Source of the DNA: Schistosoma mansoni
Taxonomy: Eukaryota > Platyhelminthes > Trematoda > Strigeidida > Schistosomatidae
NCBI RefSeq assembly: GCF_000237925.1
Contig: NC_031498.1
Location: forward strand, 18,671,004-18,735,003
DNA length: 64,000 nt
Direction: 5' to 3'
The notes under the pieces are model-generated. The model was not told the origin of the DNA and searched no databases. It saw only the letters and a list, made by a program, of their open reading frames with translations. Shown here piece after piece: positions 48,640-59,804 of this stretch. Position 1 is the first letter of the stretch, and every line of letters starts with the position of its first letter. Position numbers and translations under genes: made by a program.

Positions 48640-49256
48640 TAGCTATTCTACTATGACAACCTATAACATGCTAACTGGGACTCTTACACTAGGACTGCGT
48701 GGCCAGCATCGGACGAAAGAAACTAAAATATCAGACAATAAAAGATATATACGAATATTCGTCAAGATACGAATGAATAGATTGGCGAAAATTGGGCTCC
48801 AAGCATAGAGAGGTCGTTACATGTTGTAATTTGTAGATCATGCCTGTAAAATTGGTGCGTGTCTGCGCTGGCAGAAATATGTTATCATATGTTAAGCGAA
48901 GTTGTGATATAAATGGCCAGAAACAATATGGTAAATATGGGGTAAAAGATGCAATGATGTAATTAGAAATCAGAAGTCGCATAATGTGTATAATAACATG
49001 AAGTAGGTAAGAACAAGTAGATAGGGGTGGATGCTGAATAAATTTCTTAAAAACGTTAGCACGTGTTATCATAGTAATGAAAGTAATAATAACAACAACA
49101 AGATGTATGAATATGATAAATTTTAGCTACGGGCCAGAAGCTGACGAAGGTAAGCGGAGCGATTAAGCATATTTCTTCTTGATGCCGGCTTCTGGACTGT
49201 TTAGTTAATTGTCATTTCTATGATGTGGTGACGTAATTTGATACTGTCCTAACTGT

Positions 49257-50123
49257 TGGAATGTATGGATGACGTCTATAAGGAAAGCGTTACAAAACGC
49301 ACTTTATGTTGTTGGGAACAAAGAGAGGCACTGCATGACTCCAGATCACCATTTGGCTATGGTCAAGATGAAACAGGAGCTAAAGAACCACCGGGCAAAA
49401 ATGATTGAAACGTTTAATACGGCTTTCGCCCGAAATACTAACAAACTCGACAGTTTCAAAATAACTCTCACTAGCCAATCCGAGTGCTACAAGATCCGCT
49501 CAAATAAAAGGAAACTAGTATGGAGGACAGCTGGTAAGAGATTGAAGAAGTAGTAGTTTCTGGACCCCGAGGAACCCCATCGTAAGGGATAGATCTCTAT
49601 GTGACGCGACGAAGAAACTGACAAGGAAATATAGTAAAACACGGAGATCAGTGTAAGAAAAAGGTAAAAGAAATCACCGAGATTCGAGAACAGAGGAACA
49701 GATGGGGAGCACAATTTGTGGTACTCTTTAATAGGCCAACTTCATTAAATCACATAGTCACATAGTCGTTTCATATTTTCTTCTCCTGCAGCTTTTTCTG
49801 TTTTCATTGCTAGGTTTTCTACGAATCTCAGCTGATCGTCTCAAAGTTTCCTATTCACTTTGTTGTCTGCTTCTGTATCTTCAGTATGTACCTTGGCCTA
49901 TTCTGCTCTTGTTCCGCTATTATAAATTGCTGTCTTCTTGTTCTTCTTTTTGTAAACCCTGCCCGGGGTCTTAATAGAGATCCATCTCTTATGTTGGGGT
50001 TTCTTGGGGTCCAGAAACTCCTAGTAAGTTAGCTGTTACTTCTTCAATCTCTTACCAGCTGTCCTCCATACTAGTTTCCTTTTATTTGAGTGGATCTTGT
50101 AGCACTCCGAATGGCTACTGAGA
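49257..50123. repeat. Nested inverted pair of RTE fragments inside the right arm
   Basis: Mirror image of 46654-47510: plus-strand fragment 49269-49553 first, minus-strand linker fragment next. Confidence 0.7.
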
Positions 50124-51137
50124 GTGCAGGGCACTGGGGTCTCTTGATGTACAGTACGTCCGTTTTAGTTCTCGCAGCCTAAAACTAGTCTTTTGGTTGT
50201 CATGGGGAGTAATTGTTTTAAAGGCAATTTTAGACGGGATAGTAGTGTCTAGTGGGAATTCGGTGGTAGTATTGAATATTTCCAATGTTTCTAAAATGTT
50301 ATCACCGGTAAAGAAACTACTCTAATCAGAGTGCTTTATTGGAAATCGGAAGTTTTCCCAGTCAGCGGTTGCATAGTTTCCATATCGGAAACGCGTATTT
50401 ACTGTCTTTAATTTGTTGCACGTGGCAATAATCAGGTTTCAGATGACTATTTTATAATCACTGTTATGAAACTTTTCGCCAACCACTACTGGTCCTGGTG
50501 TGACATTGTGATAGAAAACCAAGTCAATAATGATTTTATTTCGTGTAGGCAGGTGAACATGTTGCTGCCAGCCGTGTATGTCCAAAGACCTAAGTATGCT
50601 TTCAAAGCAAAATGGGTGTCTTCCAGTTGGTGGTGGAAAGGTTTAAATCACAAAGCATTTGGCAAGCGAAATCAGAGGAGGCAACCTTGGCGAGTGACTC
50701 ACTTATAGCAATGTCAGTTGAACCAGTAGTGTTGGAAACTCGACATATACGTCCGATTAATATTTCACATTCACGAGTGTGTACAGTAAGCCATAGTGAA
50801 TCAGGTAGTTTACTGGGGATGTTGTCGCTGTAGATTTCCGCTCGTATATTTTTTATGCATATACAAGGCAACCACCACCCTTCTTAGTGACTCAATCACA
50901 GCTGAAGAGCTCATATGTGTCTGTTTAGAGGTATGAGTCCGTGACATCTGAGAACAACTAACTTTCCGTTATCGAAACAAGTGAAGGGTTGTTTAAAAGT
51001 AACAGAGTGCGCAGGTGAGTCATCTTATTTTGTACAGATCGAACATTGACTAACATAAGTATCAGGTACGGTGAGTGTTTGTCTAGTAGAATGGTGTAAT
51101 GTGGACCTGGTTGATTGTCTGTTTGTCATGAGGAGAA
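50109..51137 (-). pseudogene. CR1-like LINE ORF2 fragment, right-arm copy
   Basis: Mirror of 45640-46668 with the same stops; one difference at 50328. Confidence 0.75.
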
Positions 51138-52300
51138 GAGGAAGAAGTGGGAGTAATGACTTCATATTCATTTTCGTTTGGTGCTGACCGCATTAGTTTT
51201 ACTGGACACATCTAGCTGAGGTCGTTCGGTCATGCATCCGCATCAGATCACTTCAGTCTAATCTAAACTGTTCTGAAAACTACAAAATTCTAACAGCGCA
51301 TCCAGATATTTTAAAAGGAATAAGATAGATAATCAGCATTGGTACAATCAGCGCTGTTGAGCAGTATTTTTTCAGTCTTGAATTTGTGAGTGTTTTTTGT
51401 ATAGTTATACTTCATATATCAGGGTGAAAAATCAAGCTTCTGTTATTCACACAGTGTGTTAAATGAGTTTTATAAATAAAATCGAAAGTGGGACGATGTG
51501 ATCAGTTCTTAGTGAGAGAGCCAGGGATATGATGACACCAAATAGAGATTTAGGGATAATTCAAGTTCAGCAGACCTTGACTGATACTCCATCAAATTGC
51601 TAACTTCCATGAGGCTAGTAAAACAAGCCTTAAATAAGTAATCCACCTCACTGCATGTGTTCGTAGAAGTCGACTTTCGACAGTGTGAAATCCCTCATAG
51701 TTAGGATGTGAGTATGCCTTGGAATAAGTAAAGGGGTTGGTTTTTCCAGCATCCGATTGCATGCTGCATCTCAGTAGGCTCGCTACGATATACGCTAACC
51801 TAATACTGAGGTCTTTACACTACCTTACTATGAAACTTACCGACCCATCGGGTCAGTAAGCTTCTAATTGCATGCATGGTGTGCTTACCTGAATAAAATT
51901 AGATTTAAATTATACTCAGCTCATACCCCAACCTCCCTGGTGTTTTGAAGCAGAGACATAGCGGGTGCAGCTAGCCACCAGTTCGTAATTTGAGCAACTC
52001 ATTCGTTTTGTTGAGTAAAATTTTGGCATCAGACCGAACGTATCGAGTTTTAAACTTCAATCTTGCTTGCCACGTGAGCGCTATTCTGCAGAGCTTAACC
52101 AATTGTGAGATATTTGTCGATTTAATTGGCCAAGAAGATTTCTAATCAGTGAAGCAACAATTCAATCACTCATTCATGCATTCCATTACTTGAATTTACC
52201 ACAAAAGAAGTAAATTATATTTTGTGGTGCTTTTGTTTGAATCACTTAACTACAATTGAACAGGCAGCGGGTTCTGTCACTGTAAGCGTGATAGTCAAAG

Positions 52301-52790
52301 ATGGGTCGTATGCATAGTGGTGGGAAAGGGATTTCAGGAAGTGCTTTGCCTTATAGGCGATCTGTCCCAACATGGCAAAAAATGACAGCAGATGAGGTGA
52401 AAGAGCAGATATACAAGTTAGCAAAGAAAGGATTATCACCATCTCAAATTGGTTAGTCACTTATTGTGTAATATTACGTATTTAGGTGTTATTCTGCGTG
52501 ACAGCTTTGGAGTAGCTCAGGTCAGGTGGCTAGCTGGAAACAAAATACTTCGCATTCTGAAGTCCAAAGGTTTGGCACCAGATATTCCAGAAGATTTGTA
52601 CCAATTAGTCAAAAAAGCAGTTGCTATTCGTAAACACTTAGGCAGGAATGCTAAGGATAAAGACAGCAAATTTAGACTTATTCTGGTTGAAAGTCGTATT
52701 CAACGTTTGGCACGCTATTACAAAAGAAAAAGAGTTCTACCACCTAACTGGAAGTATGATAGTTCCACAGCGTCAACACTGATTGCTTAA
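52301..52790 (+). CDS. RPS13: 40S ribosomal protein S13 (uS15), right-arm copy
   Basis: Exon 1 52301-52451 (151 nt), 34-bp intron 52452-52485 (GTTAGT...TTTAG), exon 2 52486-52790; 456 nt, 151 aa and TAA. N-terminal S13 extension ([20 protein letters not shown]) and S15 domain complete. The exon-2 peptide is identical to that of the left copy. Upstream, CAATTGAACAG and TGTCACTG precede the ATG by 25-55 bp and may hold a 5'UTR splice site. A poly(A) signal lies at 52825. Confidence 0.93.
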
Positions 52791-52824
52791 TTCATTATAT
52801 AACTTAATGTAAAGCATGTGGTTG

Positions 52825-52830
52825 AATAAA
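52825..52830 (+). terminator. Poly(A) signal of the right RPS13 copy
   Basis: AATAAA 35 bp after the stop codon. Confidence 0.75.
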
Positions 52831-54545
52831 TTTGCCTTAGTTGGCGACGTGTTTACCATAATTTTACCGAAACGACAAGGTGGTTGACCTGGGTTTGGAC
52901 TGGCCCACTTGTTTTTAAACTGCCTCACAATCCAGGTAAATGTGTCACTTAATGTTTGGTGGGTCCGGTATATTCAATTGTATTCATGTTGCGTGTTAGT
53001 TTTGAGGTTTCAGCTGCAATGGTCGTCGTACTCCATGATTTTCTCACTTGAAGCATATCAATAATGATTCTATAGGTCTAAGTCGTGCCTTATTCTCCAT
53101 AGATCTCTACTTTTACTGGTTCTAAGCATATTGTAGTGGAACATTAATTAATAATTTCTGTCTTCTCAGTAAGATACATTTTATCTTGTAAGTGACAGAA
53201 TTTAGAGGCATCACACTTAAATTATTGCCACTTGAAATAGACATCAGAACGTAAAGTAATTTAAATACAATCATAAATGCTCACAACCTCCACTTTTGTA
53301 TTCTATGGGTCAGGAACGTCGTCTTTGGGACTTGCAAGTATGTGTAAGATGGTCTGTTTTGAATGGTTAGAGCGTGCACAGTCAAAAGCCTTTGGACACA
53401 AGGTTGATAACAATTGGTTATTGGGCTGAACTGTAGATAGGTCATTAAGGTGATTAGTGTCTCACATTCAGTTGATGTGGCGTTGGCGTGTTTGTATTCC
53501 GTCTCTTTGAATCATGAATTTTCAGGTACTGATATCCCTTGGGTACATATTTTTGTATTCGTTTTGTGATCTGACATTTTAAAAGGTTTTCACACTTTCC
53601 GCGACTTCGTCGGAAAAGTTGACATCCAAGTTCGATTTTGATAATTATGTATGCACGTATGAATAATACAAAACTGTTGCTTAGTTGAAAGTCAGAAGTA
53701 CTTGACATGGGGAGTAATAATTTAGTCTCGAAATGGCATGTGTTTGGACAGGGTGTACAAGGTTGTTTTAGACATGATCTGTTTATCCACCTACTTGCCT
53801 TGCGTCACATGATTTCTGGTCATATATTTTCTAGAAAGATTACGCCGTTTATAAATCAATTGGATGAGCACTAGATGTAGTTTGGTATCCTAGCTTTGCA
53901 ACACTAGTATTGACGTCGAAAACATCTCTACTTTCATGTATCGATCTTATTTTCATCTAACGTATCAACTAACAATACCACGAAAAAGATCACATGGTTC
54001 GAAATGCAACCTAAAAGTCGTTGATTCATGTCATATCCACAAATATAGGCTATGTTGCAAGTTTCATTCCTATTTTAGTTGGACTATAGAACGTTGGCTT
54101 TTCCAGTTTACTCAAAGACTTCCATCATCCACTGACTCTAAATACCTAACTACATGACATGTAATACAGTAATTGATAATCGATTTGGTTATTTTCACAA
54201 TCAATAAAGCAAACATTTGCATTTCGGATCATATGATCGTAGTAGCAATTTGCTGTATGGGCTTCAACAGGGTACATGTAAAGTTGTACAAACCTCAGTC
54301 ACAGCATTTAGTGGCTACCCCTTGTGGTCGTCACATTGTTTTTTTGACTGGTGGATTTCATTTGGTACGACTTACTTTATCCTTTCCTGGTGACCCTTTA
54401 ATTCTTATATAAAAAAGGCCTTAAAATTTTAATATTTGGTCCGATTGTTTCAAAAGGTCTTTCGCCAATTTATCCCAAATTCTGAAAACCTCGGTCTCCC
54501 CCCTTGCGCTTATCGAAATTTGTGAAAAACTCCCAATCCCTGGGG

Positions 54546-54745
54546 NNNNNNNNNNNNNNNNNNNNNNNNNNNNNNNNNNNNNNNNNNNNNNNNNNNNNNN
54601 NNNNNNNNNNNNNNNNNNNNNNNNNNNNNNNNNNNNNNNNNNNNNNNNNNNNNNNNNNNNNNNNNNNNNNNNNNNNNNNNNNNNNNNNNNNNNNNNNNNN
54701 NNNNNNNNNNNNNNNNNNNNNNNNNNNNNNNNNNNNNNNNNNNNN
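54546..54745. other. Scaffold gap of exactly 200 N
   Basis: A round-number run of N, most likely a placeholder. Left flank is low-quality palindrome-arm sequence; right flank is the start of a direct repeat of 38140-39460. Reading frames that cross the gap have no meaning. Confidence 0.97.
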
Positions 54746-56066
54746 GTTCCAAAAAGCCTCAGATCAAGAGAAAGACTATAAACAATCCAACTACCAAGTA
54801 TCGCCTGGATACAGGACATCAGGTCGATACTGTAGATCATCAACGTTGATGATCTATGTCGAAATGTTTGGGGGCCTACTCGAGTTAAACGGGGACGGTG
54901 TAACGAATACGCTGACTTCGAAGTTACACCTCGCGACCAGCACCTTACGTGGATTGCCCCATCGACGTATTAATGGATCATGTATGCTCTGAAGACTGTA
55001 CAACACAAAGGATGTTATTACAAGAATATATTATTTAAAGGAGATACAAGCGAAAGTAGAACCACTGCCGCATGGGCCAGTCCATGGCGTATGATTAACT
55101 GATGCGCGTTGACTGCCCTTGACCTTGACAGGGATCGATGATCTGTCCCATATTCAGTGACCCAACTGCCGGATGATTTGGCTAGGGTTCAGTGATATTT
55201 CACTGGCCCTAGAATACCTTGCAAACTTTTAAGGCGATTAGTAAACAACCAAACTCGTCTTCTGAAGCTGTTGCTATCAGACGTCAAGAATCTGACTTAT
55301 GTGTTCAAGAGGAAATGGTTATTAATCTTTCCTTACCTTGGTGACAAGTATTCTTTCGTTGCATCTGAAGCGCCTTTTTAAACTTCCTCTTGTGTTTATT
55401 ACGTTATTGAGTTTTATTTTAACTAACTTCCAGATTAATAATCTTATTTTATTAACTGAGCTTTACTCATTTCATTCCTATCAGCGTTTACAGGTTGTGT
55501 AATCACTTGTTTCTGGACATTTGAACTGCTGTCACAATCAATGTTATAGAATTTTCTTCTACATAAGTTATATATTTACAATATTCAGTTTATTAAATTT
55601 ATTTACACCCTTGCTATACTATACTGTGTCTTCATTATAACTTCCGACCAAACCCTTTCATGTAAGCAATTTAAACACATTATGTGACTAGGTTTTAAAC
55701 ACCACAGATTATAAGCAGCTGACGAGAACTAACGAAATAAAATGAATTCACGCAATACTGCTAGAATCTTTGTTCTTGCTCTTTTCGATTATAAACGTGT
55801 TGTCGAAGTCCGAATACCTGTGGCATCTTTATTTGTAACTGAATTGTGGATAAATTGATACCGGAGTAGCTTAAGACGTGTTTCTCAGATATTTCTGTAA
55901 AGGAAGCGCGCACCTCCATCGTTTCTAGACTTTTGATCAACTCACCCACACTCTCTGAACGTTTCTTCGATACTTTATGTATTTTCTAAATCGATTACAT
56001 CCATCTTCTGTTAATTCATATAACAGATGTGTTGTAGATGAAATATTTCGCTCGATTTCTGATAAT
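54746..56066 (+). repeat. 1.3-kb direct repeat, right copy
   Basis: Copy of 38140-39460 starting at the first base after the gap and ending near 56066, where unique DNA upstream of ERMP1 begins. Only isolated differences were seen (near 55859 and the T run near 55985). Confidence 0.9.
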
Positions 56067-56271
56067 ATTGACATTATTTATTCACTATTCATGTGTATCT
56101 ATGGTATTCTTTTCCATTGCTCAAAATCCCGAATTTGTGATATTTTTCTCAGTTCTGCCCGAAACTTATCAGGATACAACAAAATCTTTCCGCTTGACTA
56201 ATATTGAAGACTGAGCGCGGAGCACTTGAAGTCTGCGGTTTCGCGGCATTGTGGTACTGTGTGTTTGTTTA
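56067..56271 (+). promoter_or_regulatory. Unique DNA upstream of the ERMP1-like gene
   Basis: About 200 bp between the direct repeat and the ATG, turning more GC-rich in the last 60 bp (GAGCGCGGAGCAC ... GGTTTCGCGGCATTG). Presumed promoter and 5'UTR; no defined element recognised. A GTG-started extension to 56251 is less likely than the ATG at 56272. Confidence 0.4.
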
Positions 56272-59200
56272 ATGAGTGGTGTTCGACAGAGGAAGGCGAA
56301 GACTTTACAAGATGACAATTCATCGGCTCACCAAGGTTTAAAATATGCACATAGCGAATGTTCGAAATATTCTAACTCTGATAAATTCGTTGATCGTCCC
56401 TACAGTTTATTTTGGTTGTGCTCGGTGATAGCTATTTTCCTAGCTTTCTTCATTATTTGGGATGACAGTAGTGATTGTTGGCCTTGCTCCAATTCGTCAT
56501 GCAGTTCTTTTGACGTGGTATCTGTTAGATCACACCTTATCAATGTCACCAACATGGGTTCTCGAACTGCCGGGTCCATAGCTAATGAAGTTGCTGCTGC
56601 TGACTATCTTCGGAATGAATTAAAGTTAATTGAATCGGTTTCAAACAAAACGAGGTTGGTCGTTTCGTTGGATGAACACAGGTCTGGCTACTCGAGTTTC
56701 CGGGCGTTATCTCATGTTTCTTCATACAATAATGTTCGGAACTTTGCTCTTCGTTTTCATGACCTACGTGCCAAAGGTGGTAACGAGAGCAAATTAGCAT
56801 TTCTTATTAGCTGTCATTACGATACAGCCCCCGGGAGTCCTGGTGCTAGTGGTGCGTTTGTTAATTGCTCTGTCATGTTAGAAGTTTGTCGTATATTGGC
56901 GACAGGTTTGTTTATTCTTTTTAATGATCTTATATTTCTTTTCAATGGGGCTGAGGAAAGCATGTTGCTTAGCAGTCATGCTTTCATAACGCAACACAAG
57001 TGGGCCACTGACATCGTCGCTTTTATGAATTTAGAAGGGGCAGGTGCTGCTAAACGACTTTTCCTTTCTCAATCTGGTCCTGGTCCTTCATCAGATGTTT
57101 TACTCGAAGCTTATGCAAATGCTTTCAAACAACCATTGGCCAGTGTTCTGGGGGAAGATTTGTTCCAGTTTGGACTAGTGCCATCGGACACAGATTACAG
57201 AATATTTCGTGACTATGGGCTTGTTCCAGGGTTAGATCTTGCGTATATACAAGATGGGTACGTTTATCACACTCCCTATGATACGGAGTCTCGTATTTCG
57301 AACCGTTGTCTTCGACTGTCGGGATGCAATATATTGAGTTTTGTTCAGTTGATTGCCAAAGATGAAAGAATACAAGGTTTCATCAAACTGACTCCGATAA
57401 ATCATGCAGAAACATTACTGCGTGTCTCAGCTTCAGGTTCACCGTTGGGTAGAAACAGTGTCCCTCCACTGGTCACTAGATCGGCAACTGTTCGAAATGT
57501 TTATTTTGGTTTGTTTGGTACCTTTGTGATAATCGTTCCGTGGGGGGTCTGGAAAACTGTCAACCATCTATTGTTTTTGTTTTTGTGCTTCCTGATATTT
57601 AGAGCCAGACGACTTGTGTACGTCCGGTGGTGTGGATTCGTTGCTGCTTTATTGGTGCAAGTAATTACCACACTACTAGGCTTCGTCTTTTCAGTCGTAC
57701 TTGGGCTTATGTATCACCATTACGGTTGCAGAATGGTTTGGTATTCAAATCACTATAATATTGTGGGTATGTTTGTTCTACCGGTAGTCTGGTGGTTCGT
57801 ATGGTCTCAGACTTACTTATTCAAAATACCCGAAGGTTCTGTATTTAAGTTTCTTGGAATTTCTAATCGCTTTTCAAGGATATGGCAGCACAATGCTTTG
57901 GATTACTTCTATTCTTTAGAAACCGACTTTTGATTCTAGTGTATTTTTAATAGCACTTCAGTCATTTCTGTTGTCTTCAATTAATGCTCCTTCATCATAC
58001 GTTTACACATTCTGGGTTGCGTTTGGGCTTATATTTAAGATGTCTGACATTCGAAAGGCCTCATCTATTAAACCAAAGCTTTGTCAGACCGTTCGTTTTG
58101 TTTCATTCATAGCTATTATTTCAATACATACTTATAACCTTAATCTATTTCTTAACTTTATGATACCGATTATGGGACGTTCAGGTCACTCCATTAAACC
58201 AGATTTATTCCTTTCTTGTTGTATATTTATTATCATGTTATCTGTGATGCTTCCATCTCTAGGACGGCTACAATACACCTCAAGAACTGGGAGTAAATAT
58301 CTTTCCTTGATGTTGCTAAATGCTTGCTTGTCGTATACAATCCTTATTCATGCATCGAATTACGGCTTTCCATACAGCATCCAGCCGTCTCCAAATTTTT
58401 CAGACCCTCTTGTCAGCCCAAGGTATCAACGCCTGTTTGTTTTCCATACCAACAGATATCTTCGGCATATCCCAGATTCTCCTGAGATCACAGAGGAAGA
58501 AAGTCATATCCTAATTGTCCCTATTGATGCGAATGGTATTCGGTATCTGACACCTAATTCTTACCCTATGTCCGCACTTAGATTATTTATGAATTCAAAC
58601 GAGCATAATCAGTCAAAATTCAAAGGTATCAAAGAGCTTGTTGATGCAGAACCCGCGGGGTGCAATTACAGTCAACCTTATTGTGGTGTAGCCTCTGTTT
58701 ATCCTTTTCTTCATATCCCCAGATATTTTTATCGTGTTCCTGCTGAATTTCACAAAATAGAACCAAATGTAAAGTTAAAGTTACTGTCACGCACATTGTT
58801 AATGAATTACTTACCAAATGGTCGCTTGAGTTGGAACGTTACATTCTCTGTAGTTTCCGGTCCTCCCCATACTCATATCTTAATTCGTACAGATGAGAAC
58901 TATACCAAGTTAACTGCATGGTCGTTTGCATCGACTGCAATGTATCCTTCATCTATGCCACTCCCTCCTCCATTAATTAGCGATATTCCAAGCAACAAAG
59001 GTGAACATTATTTTTTATACCATTTGAATGCAGCAGCGTTTGGTGAACATGGGGTCTTATGGGAAACACCGTGGACATTTTGGGTTGTTTTTGAATCCCA
59101 GGAAGTACTATCACAATCAAGTTATATTGACGTAGCTATTGCTGGCCTGTATGTTGACGAAGGTGTCTCTACTCGCTCTCCTCCACTCTCAGACTTTTTG

Positions 59201-59275
59201 TCAAGATTACCACCTTGGGTTACTGTCACTCGGGGTTGTGCTGTTTATGATCATTGGCGTTTTCATCTGAACTAG
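56272..59275 (+). CDS. ERMP1: ERMP1-like ER metallopeptidase (M28 family), apparent frameshift
   Basis: Multi-pass ER membrane protein of peptidase family M28. Residues 46-63 form a signal anchor; the lumenal peptidase domain follows with CHYDTAPGSPGAS (His182), NGAEE (Glu228-Glu229), NLEGAGAAKR (Glu255) and YHTPYDT (His333). The Asp-Asp expected 12 residues after His182 reads Gly194-Ala195, so one metal ligand is missing. From about residue 415 several membrane spans follow. The first frame stops at 57933; a second frame opens at the same place (SSVFLIALQSFLLSS) and runs to 59275 as the rest of the membrane region and the C-terminal domain. The break lies in TTTT at 57928-57931, consistent with a one-base insertion or a sequencing error. 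Combined length is about 1000 codons against roughly 900 in vertebrates. The whole gene is one 3-kb exon. Confidence 0.85.
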
Positions 59276-59366
59276 TATGATACGGGTAAAAATCTGACTT
59301 GTATTTACTGTAATTTCTCCAGATATACCACATGGTATGAAATGATTATTCCTACTTTTTAAACAG

Positions 59367-59372
59367 ATTAAA
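59367..59372 (+). terminator. Possible poly(A) signal (ATTAAA) of ERMP1
   Basis: ATTAAA about 90 bp after the ERMP1 stop and 125 bp before the ERH start; the only near-canonical signal in the 220-bp intergenic stretch. Confidence 0.4.
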
Positions 59373-59485
59373 CTACCTAACTTATTTCTGTACTTCTTTA
59401 GTTCACAAATATACTAGTAAAAACTTTACTGAACTTTTCACTTCTCCTTTAGAAAGGAAATTTGTTAACCACTTTATTTTCCTTT

Positions 59486-59487
59486 AG
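59486..59487 (+). other. Splice acceptor just upstream of ERH (cis or spliced-leader)
   Basis: A pyrimidine-rich run TTTATTTTCCTTTAG ends at 59487, 8 nt before the ERH ATG. With only 220 bp to the upstream stop codon, it may accept a spliced leader, a process known in schistosomes, or close a 5'UTR intron. Confidence 0.5.
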
Positions 59488-59495
59488 GTTTCAAG

Positions 59496-59804
59496 ATGCC
59501 TCACACAATATTACTTGTACAGCCTTCTGTCAAAAAACCAGATACTCGTACATGGTCGGATTATGAAACTGTAGAGCAATGTTTGGAGGGTGTATGCAAG
59601 ATATATGAAGAGCAGCTAAAACGTGAAAAACCTAATGCTCCTACTATCACTTATGACATATCCCAACTTTTCCAGTTCATCGATCAGTTGGCTGACCTTA
59701 GTTGTCTAGTTTTTCATGAATCTACATACACATATGTTCCACATCATAAAAACTGGATCAAAGAACAAGTTTATGTACTCCTCAGAAACCAAGCTGGCCA
59801 GTAA
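59496..59804 (+). CDS. ERH: Enhancer of rudimentary homolog
   Basis: Small nuclear homodimeric protein of RNA processing and cell-cycle control. The frame is 102 codons, the normal family length (about 104), and begins [20 protein letters not shown] followed by [19 protein letters not shown], then [15 protein letters not shown] and [18 protein letters not shown], all diagnostic. One exon here. Same strand as ERMP1, 220 bp downstream, with an acceptor 8 nt before the ATG. The start is fixed by the family's invariant MPHTIL N-terminus. Confidence 0.95.
   Translation: MPHTILLVQPSVKKPDTRTWSDYETVEQCLEGVCKIYEEQLKREKPNAPTITYDISQLFQFIDQLADLSCLVFHESTYTYVPHHKNWIKEQVYVLLRNQAGQ

Larger units (their letters stand above)
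48640..54545. repeat. Right arm of palindrome 2 (about 5.9 kb)
   Basis: Reverse complement of 42232-48137. The last 150 bp before the N run still follow the left arm but with many substitutions and homopolymer changes (for example TGAAAAACTCCCAATCC against TGTAAATACTTCTATTC), as expected of low-quality read ends. Confidence 0.93.

Noticed and set aside
54421-54992. Reading frames of 80-162 codons that cross the N run
   Set aside because: Most of their residues are undefined; they are products of translating a scaffold gap.
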